This document shows, in pieces, positions 34,604 to 43,334 of a stretch of DNA of 43,427 nt. The notes beneath the pieces are model-generated. The model had not been told where the DNA came from, did no database searches, and was given only the letters and a program-made list of their open reading frames with translations. The stretch is from Bacteriovorax stolpii. GTDB lineage: Bacteria; Bdellovibrionota; UBA1018. Each line of letters opens with the position of its first letter. The stretch's first letter is position 1. Position numbers and translations under genes: made by a program. The DNA lies in assembly GCA_945860415.1 (NCBI GenBank), contig CAMAQA010000016.1, positions 1-43,427 on the forward strand, in the 5' to 3' direction.

Positions 34604-35458
34604 TCAGGGGCAGCCGGCTCCGGGCGCTGACCATTTTCCTTCGCCGCTTTTTTCATGCTTCATCTGCTGCTTCATCCATTCACTGATGCAGCAGCGCTGC
34701 TCGACGATGGCGCCCCGGTGCATGCACCACTTGGAGTTCGGATCATTTTTTGACAGGGCGTATTCTTTGCTGATCTTCGACAAGTAGGCGCACTCGTCGC
34801 CCTGACTCGTGCAGGAAGCATACTGGAGCTGGACGTTGATGCCGTCGACAAAAGCCGTGAGCTTGGATGTCGTCTCAGAAATTTCACGAGGTCCACAGAA
34901 GAACCCGCCCGCCGAGGACATTCCAATGTTCTGGTTTCCGGTGACTTCATATCGACAGCCACCGGCCCGTGCGAGGTTGCGCGCGCAGGCCTCGACGTCC
35001 TTGACGTTGTCGAACACGAGGCAGGTCACGGCGTCATAACAGACTCTTTTTGCGCCGAACGCCTTTGCTGCAGCAGCAGCGAGCTGGAACGGAACCTTCG
35101 TTTCATTGCTCTTGCCGTGGAAAGCGCCGAAAATGTGGACGTTCGTGCAGCTCATGCCTGAGGGAAATCGCTCCCGCCCCGTCTCGTCGGCCTTGCCCAC
35201 GATAAAGTGGTGCGCACACCCGGTCTTCCTTTTGGCCTGCTTGAACCAATCCTCGCAGAGCGCGGTGACGTACCTTTTATCCCACGTATCCGCGACGCAG
35301 GCGCAGCAGGATTCGACCGCTGCGACGCGAGTCGCCGGTTGTGGAGCCGCCATCGCTGGCGCCTGAAGTGAGGTGGAAAGCAGAAGGGTAAGGGTGAGCA
35401 GAAGTGACCGGACGAGCGCTATCCCTTTGAGGATGAGATCCCTGATTCCGGTAGTCAA
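34604..35458 (-). CDS. Cys-rich secreted protein, unknown
   Basis: 284 residues. The N-terminus has a hydrophobic signal (LVRSLLLTLTLLLSTSLQAPAMA). The mature chain holds 17 Cys, including SCCACVAD at its start and EQRCCISEW near the end, so multiple disulfides are expected. No ATG is suitably placed; TTG 35458 is chosen because AGGA lies about 5 nt upstream. No known family recognised; HHFIVGKADETGRERFP and the Cys spacing could serve as search seeds. It lies between the barrel gene and rmuC, all on the minus strand. Confidence 0.72.
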   Translation of the reverse strand: MTTGIRDLILKGIALVRSLLLTLTLLLSTSLQAPAMAAPQPATRVAAVESCCACVADTWDKRYVTALCEDWFKQAKRKTGCAHHFIVGKADETGRERFPSGMSCTNVHIFGAFHGKSNETKVPFQLAAAAAKAFGAKRVCYDAVTCLVFDNVKDVEACARNLARAGGCRYEVTGNQNIGMSSAGGFFCGPREISETTSKLTAFVDGINVQLQYASCTSQGDECAYLSKISKEYALSKNDPNSKWCMHRGAIVEQRCCISEWMKQQMKHEKSGEGKWSAPGAGCP

Positions 35459-35481
35459 GTTTCCTGAGCGAGTTCAGGCCT

Positions 35482-36723
35482 TTACTCCGTGATTCCGAGC
35501 AGTCCCGGCTGCGAGCCCTCGGCCGGGGCGCCCACGAGGCGGAAGACGCTGTTTTCATAGCGTCCCAGATGGGTGTGCGCGGTCAGGAAGGCTTCCTGCG
35601 CCTTCTGGAGTCCCTTGCCGACTTCCTCGAACTTCTTGTCGAAGTGCTCGAAGTGCTTGCGGGCCTTGCCGATGTCCTCGATCGTCTTCTCCACGCCGCG
35701 GGCCATGTCGTAATACTCCTGCGCCATCGCGACCGAGCGCAGTCCGACGGCCAGCGTGTTCGGCGACACCGGATAGACCTTGAGCTTGTTGAGATCCTCG
35801 AAGAGCTTTCCGTTTCGCGTGATCTCGAAATAGAGTGTCTCGCTCGGCAGGAAGATCAGCGCCATGTCCGTCGTGCCGTGCTCGGGGTGGATGTACTTGT
35901 CGGCGATCGACTTCGCCTGCTGCTTGATGATTTCCGCCAGCGTCTTTCGTGCGGATTCGAGCAGGGCAGGGTCCTGAGATTCAAAGAGCGGCAGCACCTG
36001 CTCGCGCGGAAACTTGCTGTCGATCGGCAGGATCTGGCGTGCGAACTTCACCACCGCATCCACGCGTTCGGTCGAATTCGGAACGATCTGCACCTGCGTG
36101 TCCCACGACCCCTGGGGAAGAAAATCCGCCAGCAGGCGCTCGAGCGTGGCTTCTCCGAAACCCCCGCGAAGGTGCGGAAGCTTGAGCAGGCTGTTCAGGT
36201 CCTGGATCGACTGGCCCACCGTATTGAGCGAGGCCAGCTTGAGCTCGGCCGCCGCGAGGTGCTGCTGCACCTTTTCGAAGTGCTTGAAGCCTTCCTTGAG
36301 GTTCTCATTGAGTTTGGCTTCAACCGACGCGCCAATCTGGGTCAGGCGTTCGGAAACCTGCTTTTCCAGGGTCTGGAATTTCGTTTCGAGGGCCTGGGTG
36401 GTCAGGTGCAGGCCGTTCTGGAGTTCCGAACGGTTCCTGGCCAGAGCCTGCTCGAGGCGTTCTGTGTTTTCCTGGGCGCCCTTGGTCAGGCGGTCCTGGA
36501 GGGCCTCTCGGGTTTCGAGCGCGCTCCGGTTGATGCGCTCGGAGAGGTCCAGGAGGGGGCGCGAAAGCCCGGCCTGGAGCCGCGTGTCGAGATCCGGGCC
36601 GATGGCCTGTTCCAGCTGGCCCGATAGGCCTTTTTGGAGTGTTTTCAGCGTCAGCAGGACGAAAAGTCCCACGGCTACGGTGGCCAGTGTTCCTACCAGC
36701 GTCAGGATCGTCAAAACAGGCAT
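35482..36723 (-). CDS. rmuC: DNA recombination protein RmuC
   Basis: 413 residues from ATG 36723. It has an N-terminal membrane anchor (VLTILTLVGTLATVAVGLFVLL), a long coiled coil (about 40-190), then the RmuC nuclease-like domain: LRGGFGEATLERLLADFLP, VDAVVKF, LPIDSKFPRE, MALIFLPSETLYFEI and VYPVSPNTLAVGLRSVA. RmuC limits inversions at short inverted repeats and resembles restriction-type nucleases. The start fits TTGTCA-17-TACCCC ending 7 nt before the ATG. Longer frames up to 36855 cross the divergent hydroxylase start and are unlikely. The last 30 residues vary in the family. Confidence 0.92.
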   Translation of the reverse strand: MPVLTILTLVGTLATVAVGLFVLLTLKTLQKGLSGQLEQAIGPDLDTRLQAGLSRPLLDLSERINRSALETREALQDRLTKGAQENTERLEQALARNRSELQNGLHLTTQALETKFQTLEKQVSERLTQIGASVEAKLNENLKEGFKHFEKVQQHLAAAELKLASLNTVGQSIQDLNSLLKLPHLRGGFGEATLERLLADFLPQGSWDTQVQIVPNSTERVDAVVKFARQILPIDSKFPREQVLPLFESQDPALLESARKTLAEIIKQQAKSIADKYIHPEHGTTDMALIFLPSETLYFEITRNGKLFEDLNKLKVYPVSPNTLAVGLRSVAMAQEYYDMARGVEKTIEDIGKARKHFEHFDKKFEEVGKGLQKAQEAFLTAHTHLGRYENSVFRLVGAPAEGSQPGLLGITE

Positions 36724-36730
36724 GGAAAGG

Positions 36731-36781
36731 GGGGTAGCATCCGGCTGAACAGCTGACAACCGGCATGGCTCGCGGTAATAC
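36731..36781. promoter_or_regulatory. Overlapping divergent promoters (rmuC and hydroxylase)
   Basis: Plus: CTGACA (36753-36758), 17 nt, TAATAC (36776-36781), 6 nt to ATG 36788. Minus: TTGTCA (36754-36759), 17 nt, TACCCC (36731-36736), 7 nt to ATG 36723. The two -35 boxes share the same bases on opposite strands, so polymerase can occupy only one at a time. Confidence 0.5.
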
Positions 36782-36787
36782 GAGGGC

Positions 36788-37441
36788 ATGGCGACCACCA
36801 CGCAGCGACCGAAGCTTCCGGGCCTCTCCAAGGGGGGCTCGATCCGTCTTTTCAAGAACCCCGTCCTGGAGGCCCTGACGCACGTTCATCCGATGGTTCC
36901 GCTGCTGACCTGGGGGCCGGTGGTCATGTATCTGTTCTATCTATCGGGACAGGCCGAGCTCTCGGTGGGAGCAATCGCTTCCGTCGCGTTCGGAGGGCTT
37001 TTGATCTGGACCCTCACCGAGTACCTGCTTCATCGCCACGTGTTTCACTTCAAGCCGCGCGGCAAATTCCAGGAGCGGATCGAGTACCTCATTCACGGCA
37101 TCCATCACGACCAGCCGGAGGATGCCACGCGCCTCGTGATGCCGCCTGCGGCAGCAGTCATTCTTGCCGTGATCCTGTTCTCGGGCTTTCGTCTCGTGCT
37201 CGGGCCGGTCTGGGTGCTGCCATTCTTCGCGGGATTCCTGATCGGGTATCTCTGCTACGATTACACTCACTACGCGATCCATCACTTCGCGATGAGCTCG
37301 CCTGTCGGCAAGTACCTGAAGAACCACCACATGAAGCATCACTTCATGACCCACGGTGCCCGCTGGGGCGTCAGCTCTCCGATCTGGGACATCGTCTTCG
37401 GAACGATGAAGGAACGCCGCAGGCCTTCGCATGCTGCGTAA
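36788..37441 (+). CDS. Fatty-acid hydroxylase / sterol-desaturase superfamily protein
   Basis: 217 residues with four transmembrane helices. The di-iron His clusters are intact and in order: LLHRHVFH, HGIHHDQPED, THYAIHHF and NHHMKHHFMTH. Overall it resembles the lipid 2-hydroxylase (Scs7/FA2H) type, which adds a hydroxyl at C2 of the acyl chain of sphingolipids or other lipids. That would hint at hydroxylated or sphingolipid-like envelope lipids, by inference. Its stop overlaps the next gene's ATG by 11 nt. Confidence 0.85.
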   Translation: MATTTQRPKLPGLSKGGSIRLFKNPVLEALTHVHPMVPLLTWGPVVMYLFYLSGQAELSVGAIASVAFGGLLIWTLTEYLLHRHVFHFKPRGKFQERIEYLIHGIHHDQPEDATRLVMPPAAAVILAVILFSGFRLVLGPVWVLPFFAGFLIGYLCYDYTHYAIHHFAMSSPVGKYLKNHHMKHHFMTHGARWGVSSPIWDIVFGTMKERRRPSHAA

Positions 37442-38471
37442 TCTTTTCATCGGGCTGCTGCTGGTTCTTTTTGTCTGGGTCTGCTTTCCACTGATCACCC
37501 CAGTCGCCATGGGCGGCGTATTCGCTCTGCTGTTTTATCCGTGGTTTGAAAAGCTCGAGGAACGTCGAGTGCCTTCCGCGCTTGCGGCCGCGATGATCAC
37601 CTTGTCATTCACGCTGCTCGTGCTGCTTCCGATCTCGATCCTCATCGTCACGGCCATGAAGGCGGGAGTGGAGGAGTTCAAGGATCTCCAGGCGCAGTGG
37701 CAGGCAATTCCGAGTGTCGGAGCTTCAGCTGGCGCGGATGATTCCTGGATGTCGCAGCTGGCCCATCATCCGCGGGTCCTGGCGTTCGTCCGGCAGGTGT
37801 CGCGATTTTTTCCGGTCCAGGCCGAAGAGCTGGTTGCCACGACTGCTGATGCGCTGAAGGTCATCGGCATGAAAGTGGGCCAGTGGCTGGGAACCGCCGC
37901 TTCGCGAATTCCTGGAATGGCGCTGGCTCTCGTCGTGGCGATCGTCAGCCTGTATTTCTTCTTGGTCGATGGAAAGCGCCTCGCGCTGTTTGTCCGACGG
38001 AACTCGTTTTTTAGTCCGGGTCAGACCGTCGAGCTGATGGGCAATCTCAGTACGATGGCCCGAAGCGTGGTGCTTGCCAGCGTGGCGAGCGGCATCGCGC
38101 AATCCTTGATCATGCTCATCGGTCTGTTGATTGCCGGCGTGACCAATCCCGGGATGATCGGATTCCTGGTTTTCCTGGGCTCATTCCTGCCTCTCGTGGG
38201 TTCCGCTCCGGTCACGCTGACGGTAGTACTGATGGCCCTACTCGAGGGAAACTCCCGGTCCGCGTTGATTCTGGCTATTTTTGCAGCACTGACGAGCGTT
38301 GCGGACAACTTCGTCCGACCCGCGGTGCTCAAGGGCGGCGCGAACATGCATCCGCTGATGGCATTCGTGTCCGCCTTTGGCGGCCTTCAGCTTTTCGGCC
38401 TGAGCGGGCTTTTCCTGGGCCCGATTGTGGCCGGACTGTTCATGGCCGTGGTTCGACTGAACGTGAAGTGA
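37431..38471 (+). CDS. AI-2E/PerM-family membrane transporter
   Basis: 346 residues with 7-8 hydrophobic helices. It starts NLFIGLLLVLFVWVCFPLITPV with FALLFYPWFEKL, and has the typical C-terminal block NPGMIGFLVFLGSFLPLVGSAP, SVADNFVRPAVLKGGANMHPLMAF and GLSGLFLGPIVAGL. The AI-2E family includes TqsA (autoinducer-2 export) and Na+/H+ antiporters; function here is unassigned. Its 11-nt overlap with the hydroxylase gene implies one transcript. Confidence 0.88.
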   Translation: MLRNLFIGLLLVLFVWVCFPLITPVAMGGVFALLFYPWFEKLEERRVPSALAAAMITLSFTLLVLLPISILIVTAMKAGVEEFKDLQAQWQAIPSVGASAGADDSWMSQLAHHPRVLAFVRQVSRFFPVQAEELVATTADALKVIGMKVGQWLGTAASRIPGMALALVVAIVSLYFFLVDGKRLALFVRRNSFFSPGQTVELMGNLSTMARSVVLASVASGIAQSLIMLIGLLIAGVTNPGMIGFLVFLGSFLPLVGSAPVTLTVVLMALLEGNSRSALILAIFAALTSVADNFVRPAVLKGGANMHPLMAFVSAFGGLQLFGLSGLFLGPIVAGLFMAVVRLNVK

Positions 38472-38487
38472 GGTTTCTTGCGCGGCA

Positions 38488-39123
38488 TCACGCCGCGCTG
38501 GGAATTCGCTCTGCAGGCTGCTCGAGTGCCTTCAGCAGCCGGCTCATATCGCTCGCGTGCTCCTCTTCCTTGGCCAGGATGTCTTCCATCAGCCGGCGTG
38601 TCGTGGGATCGCGATCTTCGAGGAATCTCAGGATTTCGGTGTAGGTTTCGATGGCCATCCGCTCGGCGAGGAGATCTTCCTCGATCAGCTGCCGCATCGT
38701 CGTTCCCTCGGCATATTCCGAGTGGCTGCGCTCCAGCAGGCTTGCCGGATTGAAGTCGGGCTTGCCGCCGAGCTGCTGGATTCTTTCTGCGATGCGATCC
38801 GCGTGGTCCTCTTCATCTTCTGCGTGTTCGATGAACTCCTCGGCGATGGAGTGCCACTGCATGCCGCTCGCCGTGAAGTAATGGTTCTTGTAGCGAAGGA
38901 GGCACACCAGTTCGGTGGCCAGCGCATGATTCAGGACCTTGATCACCGTTTCGCGATCATGGGCGTAGGTGGGAGTCACCGCACCCTGCGCCATGTCCTT
39001 TCGAACGCGCTCCTTCAGAGTGCGAACATCAGAGAGGAACGGGCCGCGCGCGTAACGGTGCTGCTCCAGATCTTCCTGCATCGGCTGCTCGGTGTGCGAC
39101 TTTTCGCGGATCTTGGTCTTCAT
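38488..39123 (-). CDS. Ferritin-like (bacterioferritin-type) protein
   Basis: 211 residues from ATG 39123 (TTG 39141 is an alternative). After about 55 polar residues the four-helix bundle begins. Metal ligands: ATELVCLLRY (Glu, helix A), FIEHAEDEEDHADRI (Glu...His, helix B), ERMAIETYTEIL (Glu, helix C) and LAKEEEHASDM (Glu...His, helix D). It fits a di-iron ferritin-like/bacterioferritin subclass for iron storage or peroxide detoxification. It is longer than Bfr (about 160) because of the N-terminal extension. It is divergent from top6B and convergent with the transporter. Confidence 0.82.
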   Translation of the reverse strand: MKTKIREKSHTEQPMQEDLEQHRYARGPFLSDVRTLKERVRKDMAQGAVTPTYAHDRETVIKVLNHALATELVCLLRYKNHYFTASGMQWHSIAEEFIEHAEDEEDHADRIAERIQQLGGKPDFNPASLLERSHSEYAEGTTMRQLIEEDLLAERMAIETYTEILRFLEDRDPTTRRLMEDILAKEEEHASDMSRLLKALEQPAERIPSAA

Positions 39124-39170
39124 GACAGCGGCAGTCTGCAAGCGGATTGCCTGACACGTGCATCAATGAA

Positions 39171-39200
39171 TTGACACTCGATCCGGTTGTCTGCTTCAAT
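39171..39200 (+). promoter_or_regulatory. Promoter of the topoisomerase VI operon
   Basis: Perfect TTGACA (39171-39176), 18 nt, TTCAAT (39195-39200), 9 nt to ATG 39210. There is no Shine-Dalgarno before the ATG; predicted leader is 0-3 nt. Confidence 0.6.
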
Positions 39201-39209
39201 CGCGCCCAT

Positions 39210-40994
39210 ATGACGAGTGCGAAGAAGAAAGCGGCCGGCCCGAAGGCTTCGGCACGCTCCGCAGCAAAAACCGAGAAGGCCGAAACTGAGCAGGCGAAGG
39301 AAATTGCCCGGTCGAGCAAGGCCGGCAACAAGATCACCACCAGCAGCACGGCCGAGTACTTCTCGAAGAACCTGCAGCAGGTCGGATTCTCGTCGCAGAT
39401 CAAGGCCACGCTGACCACCCTCAAGGAAGCCGTCGATAACGCTCTCGACGCCTGCGAAGAGCATGGCATCCTGCCCGAAGTCACCGTCGTCATCGAGAAG
39501 CTCGGAGCGGGTTCGATCAAGAACTCCGACCAGGTTCGCATTCGGGTCGAAGACAACGGTCCAGGCATTGACCCCGATGACGTGCCGAAGGTTTTCGGCG
39601 AATACCTCGCATCCTCGAAGTTCGGTCGCGGCCGCTGCTCGCGCGGACAGCAGGGCATCGGCATCTCGGCTGCCACGACCTGGGCGCAGCTGACCTGCGC
39701 CAGTGGGGCAAAGGTCACCACCAAGACCAAGGCCATGCGCAAGGCCGTGTCCTGCGTCGTCGAAGTCGACATCAAGCACAATCGCGGCGTGATCAAGAAT
39801 CGCGAAACGATCGACTGGGATCGCCCGAACGGTACCGCCGTCGAGTTCGTGTTCGACGGCCGCGTACAGCTGAATGGCGAGGCCGGGCTGCTGAGCTACC
39901 TGAATGGCACCACGCTCGTGAATCCGCACCTGACGCTCCACTACAAGGTGCCGGACATGGAGCTCCAGACCGTGGAGCGCGTGAGCCAGGAGATCCCTCA
40001 GGTTCCGGAGGCGACCGAACCGCACCCGCACACGATGAAGCTCGGCGAGTTCATTGCCCACTCGCACCTGTTTGGTCGCGTGAAAACGGGCGTCTGGCTC
40101 AAGCGCGGCTTCTCGCGGGTGACCGACGGCACCCTCCAGGATCTGGTGAAGGGCGGAATCAAGTCGTCAATGCTCGAGAAGTCCGTGGACGCGCTCGGAG
40201 AGGCTGATTTCAAGAGCCTCTTCACGGCCATCCAGAATCTGCAGCTCATGGCACCTTCGACGAAGTCGGTGCTGTCGATCGGCGAAGAGTCGCTCTCCAA
40301 GTCGATCCGCCGCCTCGGTGCGGTGGACTTCTTCTCTGTCGTCACCCGAAAGCCCACCATCTGTGATTTCAAGCCGGTGGAAGTGGAAGTGGCCATCGCG
40401 CGCCTCGAAGACCGCAGCATCGATCCGGATAGTCCCGTGCAGACTCTTCGCTTCGCCAACCGCGTTCCGCTCCAGTTCGACAAGTCGGCGTGCGCGATTG
40501 CCCAGGCACTGACTTCCGTGAATTGGCGCGCCTATGGCCTTGCTCAGCCGAAGGAATCCTTTCCGATCGGTCCTTATATCATCGCCGTTTCTGTCGTCTC
40601 ACCGTTCATCAAATTCAAGAACGCCTCCAAGGAAACGATCGACGCTTCGGATGAGCTTGTCGAAGAGATTCGCCGCGCGCTGATCCAGGCGGGCCAGAAG
40701 CTCTCGAAGCACATCCGGCGCGAAGAGAAGGCCAACGAGCTCGAGGAGAAGATCCGCCACATCGAGCAGTTCGGGCCGATCCTGGTGCACGGCATCTGCC
40801 GGATCGTCGACGCTCCGGATTCGCGTCGGACCAAGGCGGAAGAAGGGCTTCGCAAACTGCTGGGCCGTGACGCCGAAGTGGCCGAGCAGGAGCTCGAGCA
40901 GGCCCACAGCCGGCTCGAGGCCCAGAAGGAAAAGGAAGCCTCGCGCCAGCCGGTGGTCGAAGCCATCGAAGAAGGCGTGCTCCAGGAAGACTGA
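39210..40994 (+). CDS. top6B: DNA topoisomerase VI subunit B
   Basis: 594 residues from ATG 39210. A basic Lys/Ala-rich tail (about 1-45, starting TSAKKKAAGPKASARSAAK) precedes the GHKL ATPase: KEAVDNALDACEE (Glu73, Asn77), VEDNGPGI (115-120), FGEYLASSKF and SRGQQGIGISAA (144-155). The transducer domain follows with LRFANRVPLQFDKSACAI, the TopoVI-B signature, and a helical C-terminus. With subunit A it forms a type IIB topoisomerase that passes one duplex through another using ATP. The N-terminal tail is longer than in archaeal Top6B (about 530 aa total) and may bind DNA. Separated from top6A by 25 nt. Confidence 0.95.
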   Translation: MTSAKKKAAGPKASARSAAKTEKAETEQAKEIARSSKAGNKITTSSTAEYFSKNLQQVGFSSQIKATLTTLKEAVDNALDACEEHGILPEVTVVIEKLGAGSIKNSDQVRIRVEDNGPGIDPDDVPKVFGEYLASSKFGRGRCSRGQQGIGISAATTWAQLTCASGAKVTTKTKAMRKAVSCVVEVDIKHNRGVIKNRETIDWDRPNGTAVEFVFDGRVQLNGEAGLLSYLNGTTLVNPHLTLHYKVPDMELQTVERVSQEIPQVPEATEPHPHTMKLGEFIAHSHLFGRVKTGVWLKRGFSRVTDGTLQDLVKGGIKSSMLEKSVDALGEADFKSLFTAIQNLQLMAPSTKSVLSIGEESLSKSIRRLGAVDFFSVVTRKPTICDFKPVEVEVAIARLEDRSIDPDSPVQTLRFANRVPLQFDKSACAIAQALTSVNWRAYGLAQPKESFPIGPYIIAVSVVSPFIKFKNASKETIDASDELVEEIRRALIQAGQKLSKHIRREEKANELEEKIRHIEQFGPILVHGICRIVDAPDSRRTKAEEGLRKLLGRDAEVAEQELEQAHSRLEAQKEKEASRQPVVEAIEEGVLQED

Positions 40995-41019
40995 TTTTCA
41001 CAGTATTGAAGGACCAGAA

Positions 41020-42186
41020 ATGACGACCAAGACCAGAAGATCCAAGTCCGGTGACGACCAGATTCCGAAGCTCAGCAAGGAGCTCTGCAATCGTCTGCTC
41101 GCGGACCTCGAACGTGCGCGCCGTCCAGTGCTCTACGCCACGAAGTGCTCGCTCGACAACGCGCTCTACAACCACAAGGTGGGCTTCCTGACCCCGGGCG
41201 ACAAGAAGGTCGCCACCGAGCTGAACGTTAGTTCGGTGAAGAAGATGTCTCGCGCGATCTTCATGCTCGAGATCCTGCTCCGAAACATCGACACCGGTGC
41301 GGTCAACACGAAGCGCGAGCTCTACTACATCAGCAAGGGTGAAATTAAGCATAACCCCATGCTGAAGCCCCTCGATTTCTCGGACCAGCCCGAGAGCGAT
41401 GCGACGATCGACTTCATCTGCGAAATGCTCGAGTGCTATCGCGAGGAGTTGAACTGCTACGCCAACGATCGCGGCGGCCAGACCTACTCGCAGCAGCTCG
41501 TCGTCACCGAGACGCTTCCCGACGGCGACCAGGCCGTGATTGATCTCTCGAAGCTCGGAACGAGCCCCTTTCAGCCGAAGAACCGCCCTCAGTCGCTGAA
41601 GCTTTCTGCCCGGAAGAAGATCGACTTCTGCCTGATCATCGAATCCGAAGGCACGGCCAACACGCTCGTCGCCAACGGATTCACCAAGCGTCACAATTGT
41701 ATTTTGATTGGTGCGCAGGGCGTTCCTTCCAATGCCGTTCGCGGCTGGACGAAGCTGATCCAGGACCAGCTCAGCGTTCCACTCTACTTCTTCGGAGACC
41801 TTGACGCCTACACGCTCCAGAACATCTACCGTACGCTCAAAGCCGGATCGGCTGCGTCGCTGATCCGCAACTCGGATTACTCGGCGCCTGAAGTGCGTTT
41901 TCTCGGAGTGTTGCCCGAGGACATCAAGAAGTATGATCTGAACGATTATCCGGTGAAGGAAAGCGACGCTGCCGAGGGTCGTGCGCTCAAGAAGGCCGCC
42001 GATGCGCTCAAGAACGATCCGTTCTTCCAGGACAAGCGGAACAAGGGCGTTGCCCAGATCCTGAAATGGCTGCTCGAGCACAAGCGTCGTTGCGAACAGC
42101 AGGCGTATTTCACGGTAGATCCGCGCGATCCGACCATGCCGGAGAAGATCATCGTCGAAAAGATCAAGCGCGGAAACTACGTGTGA
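41020..42186 (+). CDS. top6A: DNA topoisomerase VI subunit A (Spo11-like)
   Basis: 388 residues, with AAGGA upstream of ATG 41020. The winged-helix domain carries TKRELYYISKGE (Tyr102/Tyr103, the second predicted as the covalent nucleophile). The Toprim domain follows: LIIESEGTANTL (Glu208/210), IGAQGVPSNAVRGW and FFGDLDAYTLQNIYRTLKAGS (Asp260, Asp262), with extra C-terminal helices. All catalytic elements of the Spo11/Top6A family are present. Its stop overlaps the next ATG by one base (TGATG), linking it to the metalloprotease gene. Confidence 0.95.
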   Translation: MTTKTRRSKSGDDQIPKLSKELCNRLLADLERARRPVLYATKCSLDNALYNHKVGFLTPGDKKVATELNVSSVKKMSRAIFMLEILLRNIDTGAVNTKRELYYISKGEIKHNPMLKPLDFSDQPESDATIDFICEMLECYREELNCYANDRGGQTYSQQLVVTETLPDGDQAVIDLSKLGTSPFQPKNRPQSLKLSARKKIDFCLIIESEGTANTLVANGFTKRHNCILIGAQGVPSNAVRGWTKLIQDQLSVPLYFFGDLDAYTLQNIYRTLKAGSAASLIRNSDYSAPEVRFLGVLPEDIKKYDLNDYPVKESDAAEGRALKKAADALKNDPFFQDKRNKGVAQILKWLLEHKRRCEQQAYFTVDPRDPTMPEKIIVEKIKRGNYV

Positions 42187-43325
42187 TGGCGCGACCGACC
42201 CGGTTGGCGATCGCAGGAGCGGTGGCGTTTCTTTTCGTGGCGTTTTTACCGGGGAGAGCGACGGCGACGGTGGGATTCGCTGGCGCGCCTTTCGGCGGAG
42301 TGACCCAGGATTCCGATCTTTCGGGTCCGTCCAGTCCGCGCATTTTCGTGGCTCCCGGAGCCGAGCTTCGGCCCGATCGCATCGAGACCTCTGATGCTCC
42401 CCAGCAGCTCATCGTGCAGGTGCTGCGTGAAGTGAATGGCTCGCTACAGCCCGTTCCGGGCCTGGTGTTTTTCGCCTCGGGTCCGAGCTTTGGGATGATG
42501 CCTGCCACCACGAATGCCGATGGCGAGGCTCGCTGGGCTGCGAACTGCTCCGAGGCCAGCCGTCTCCTGGTTCGTGCCGAGCTCAAGGATTCCTACTTCT
42601 CCATTGCGTCGTCCGGATATGGAGCGAAGCCGTACCGCTTCGTTGCCGAGGTCGGCTGCGAAGGCCGGACCCGGCTCATCGTGCGATCGGATTCGGACTC
42701 GGGACAGGCGCTCGGAATCTGGCAGATCGCGCATCGGGGCAAGCTCCGGCTCCAGTCGTCGATCGGCCTCGCGTTCTGGAAGCGCCCGATCGTTTTTGCG
42801 TGGCCGGGAGATGGCGATTACTACACGGGCGGAGTCGTCACGGTGACCCGAGGCGATCACTGGGATGTGGTCGGACATGAGATGGGTCATGCGATCTACG
42901 ATCTCGGACAGATCGGCGGCATGCAGGGTGGCCAGCACAAGATTGATGAGTGCTACACGTCGACGCTGGCACTTTCCGAGGGCTGGGCATCGTATTTTTC
43001 GGGTTTTGTGAGCGTGGCGCTGGATGATCCGGATGCCCGCTTTGAGTTCCTGGTGCCGCGGCGTGCTCCCGTGCGTTTTGAAAATATTCCCGCCGATGTC
43101 TGCGCAGGTGAAACCAACGAGTGGCGCGTGACCGGATTTTTCTGGGACCTCATCGATCGACATGTTGACGGGGAGTCCATCGAGCAGGATTTCGGATCTC
43201 TTTGGTCCGCGCTCTCAGGCTCGATGGTGCGGTCCACGCGCGACGCCACTCGACGGATCGAGGCCCGCGGAGCAGTTCCAGGCGCCGTGCTCGAGAATGC
43301 GTGGCGGCAAAATTTCCTGAAATAG
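42186..43325 (+). CDS. Secreted zinc metalloprotease-like protein
   Basis: 379 residues. Signal peptide LAIAGAVAFLFVAFLPGRATA. Residues of about 70-150 look like an Ig-like/carboxypeptidase-regulatory beta-sandwich (QLIVQVLREVNGSLQPVPG, TTNADGEARWAAN). The protease core has VVGHEMGHAIYDLG (His231, Glu232, His235; HExxH) and LSEGWASYFSG, whose Glu265 is the predicted third zinc ligand, a gluzincin-type layout. The role is probably cleavage of external or envelope proteins. Its translational coupling to top6A is unexpected for an exported enzyme. A predicted terminator after it is not evident. Confidence 0.85.
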   Translation: MARPTRLAIAGAVAFLFVAFLPGRATATVGFAGAPFGGVTQDSDLSGPSSPRIFVAPGAELRPDRIETSDAPQQLIVQVLREVNGSLQPVPGLVFFASGPSFGMMPATTNADGEARWAANCSEASRLLVRAELKDSYFSIASSGYGAKPYRFVAEVGCEGRTRLIVRSDSDSGQALGIWQIAHRGKLRLQSSIGLAFWKRPIVFAWPGDGDYYTGGVVTVTRGDHWDVVGHEMGHAIYDLGQIGGMQGGQHKIDECYTSTLALSEGWASYFSGFVSVALDDPDARFEFLVPRRAPVRFENIPADVCAGETNEWRVTGFFWDLIDRHVDGESIEQDFGSLWSALSGSMVRSTRDATRRIEARGAVPGAVLENAWRQNFLK

Positions 43326-43334
43326 TTCGCGCGA

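Noticed and set aside
40615..42081. Minus-strand frame opposite top6A/top6B
   Set aside because: Antisense shadow; the plus strand has full catalytic motifs and ribosome-binding site.
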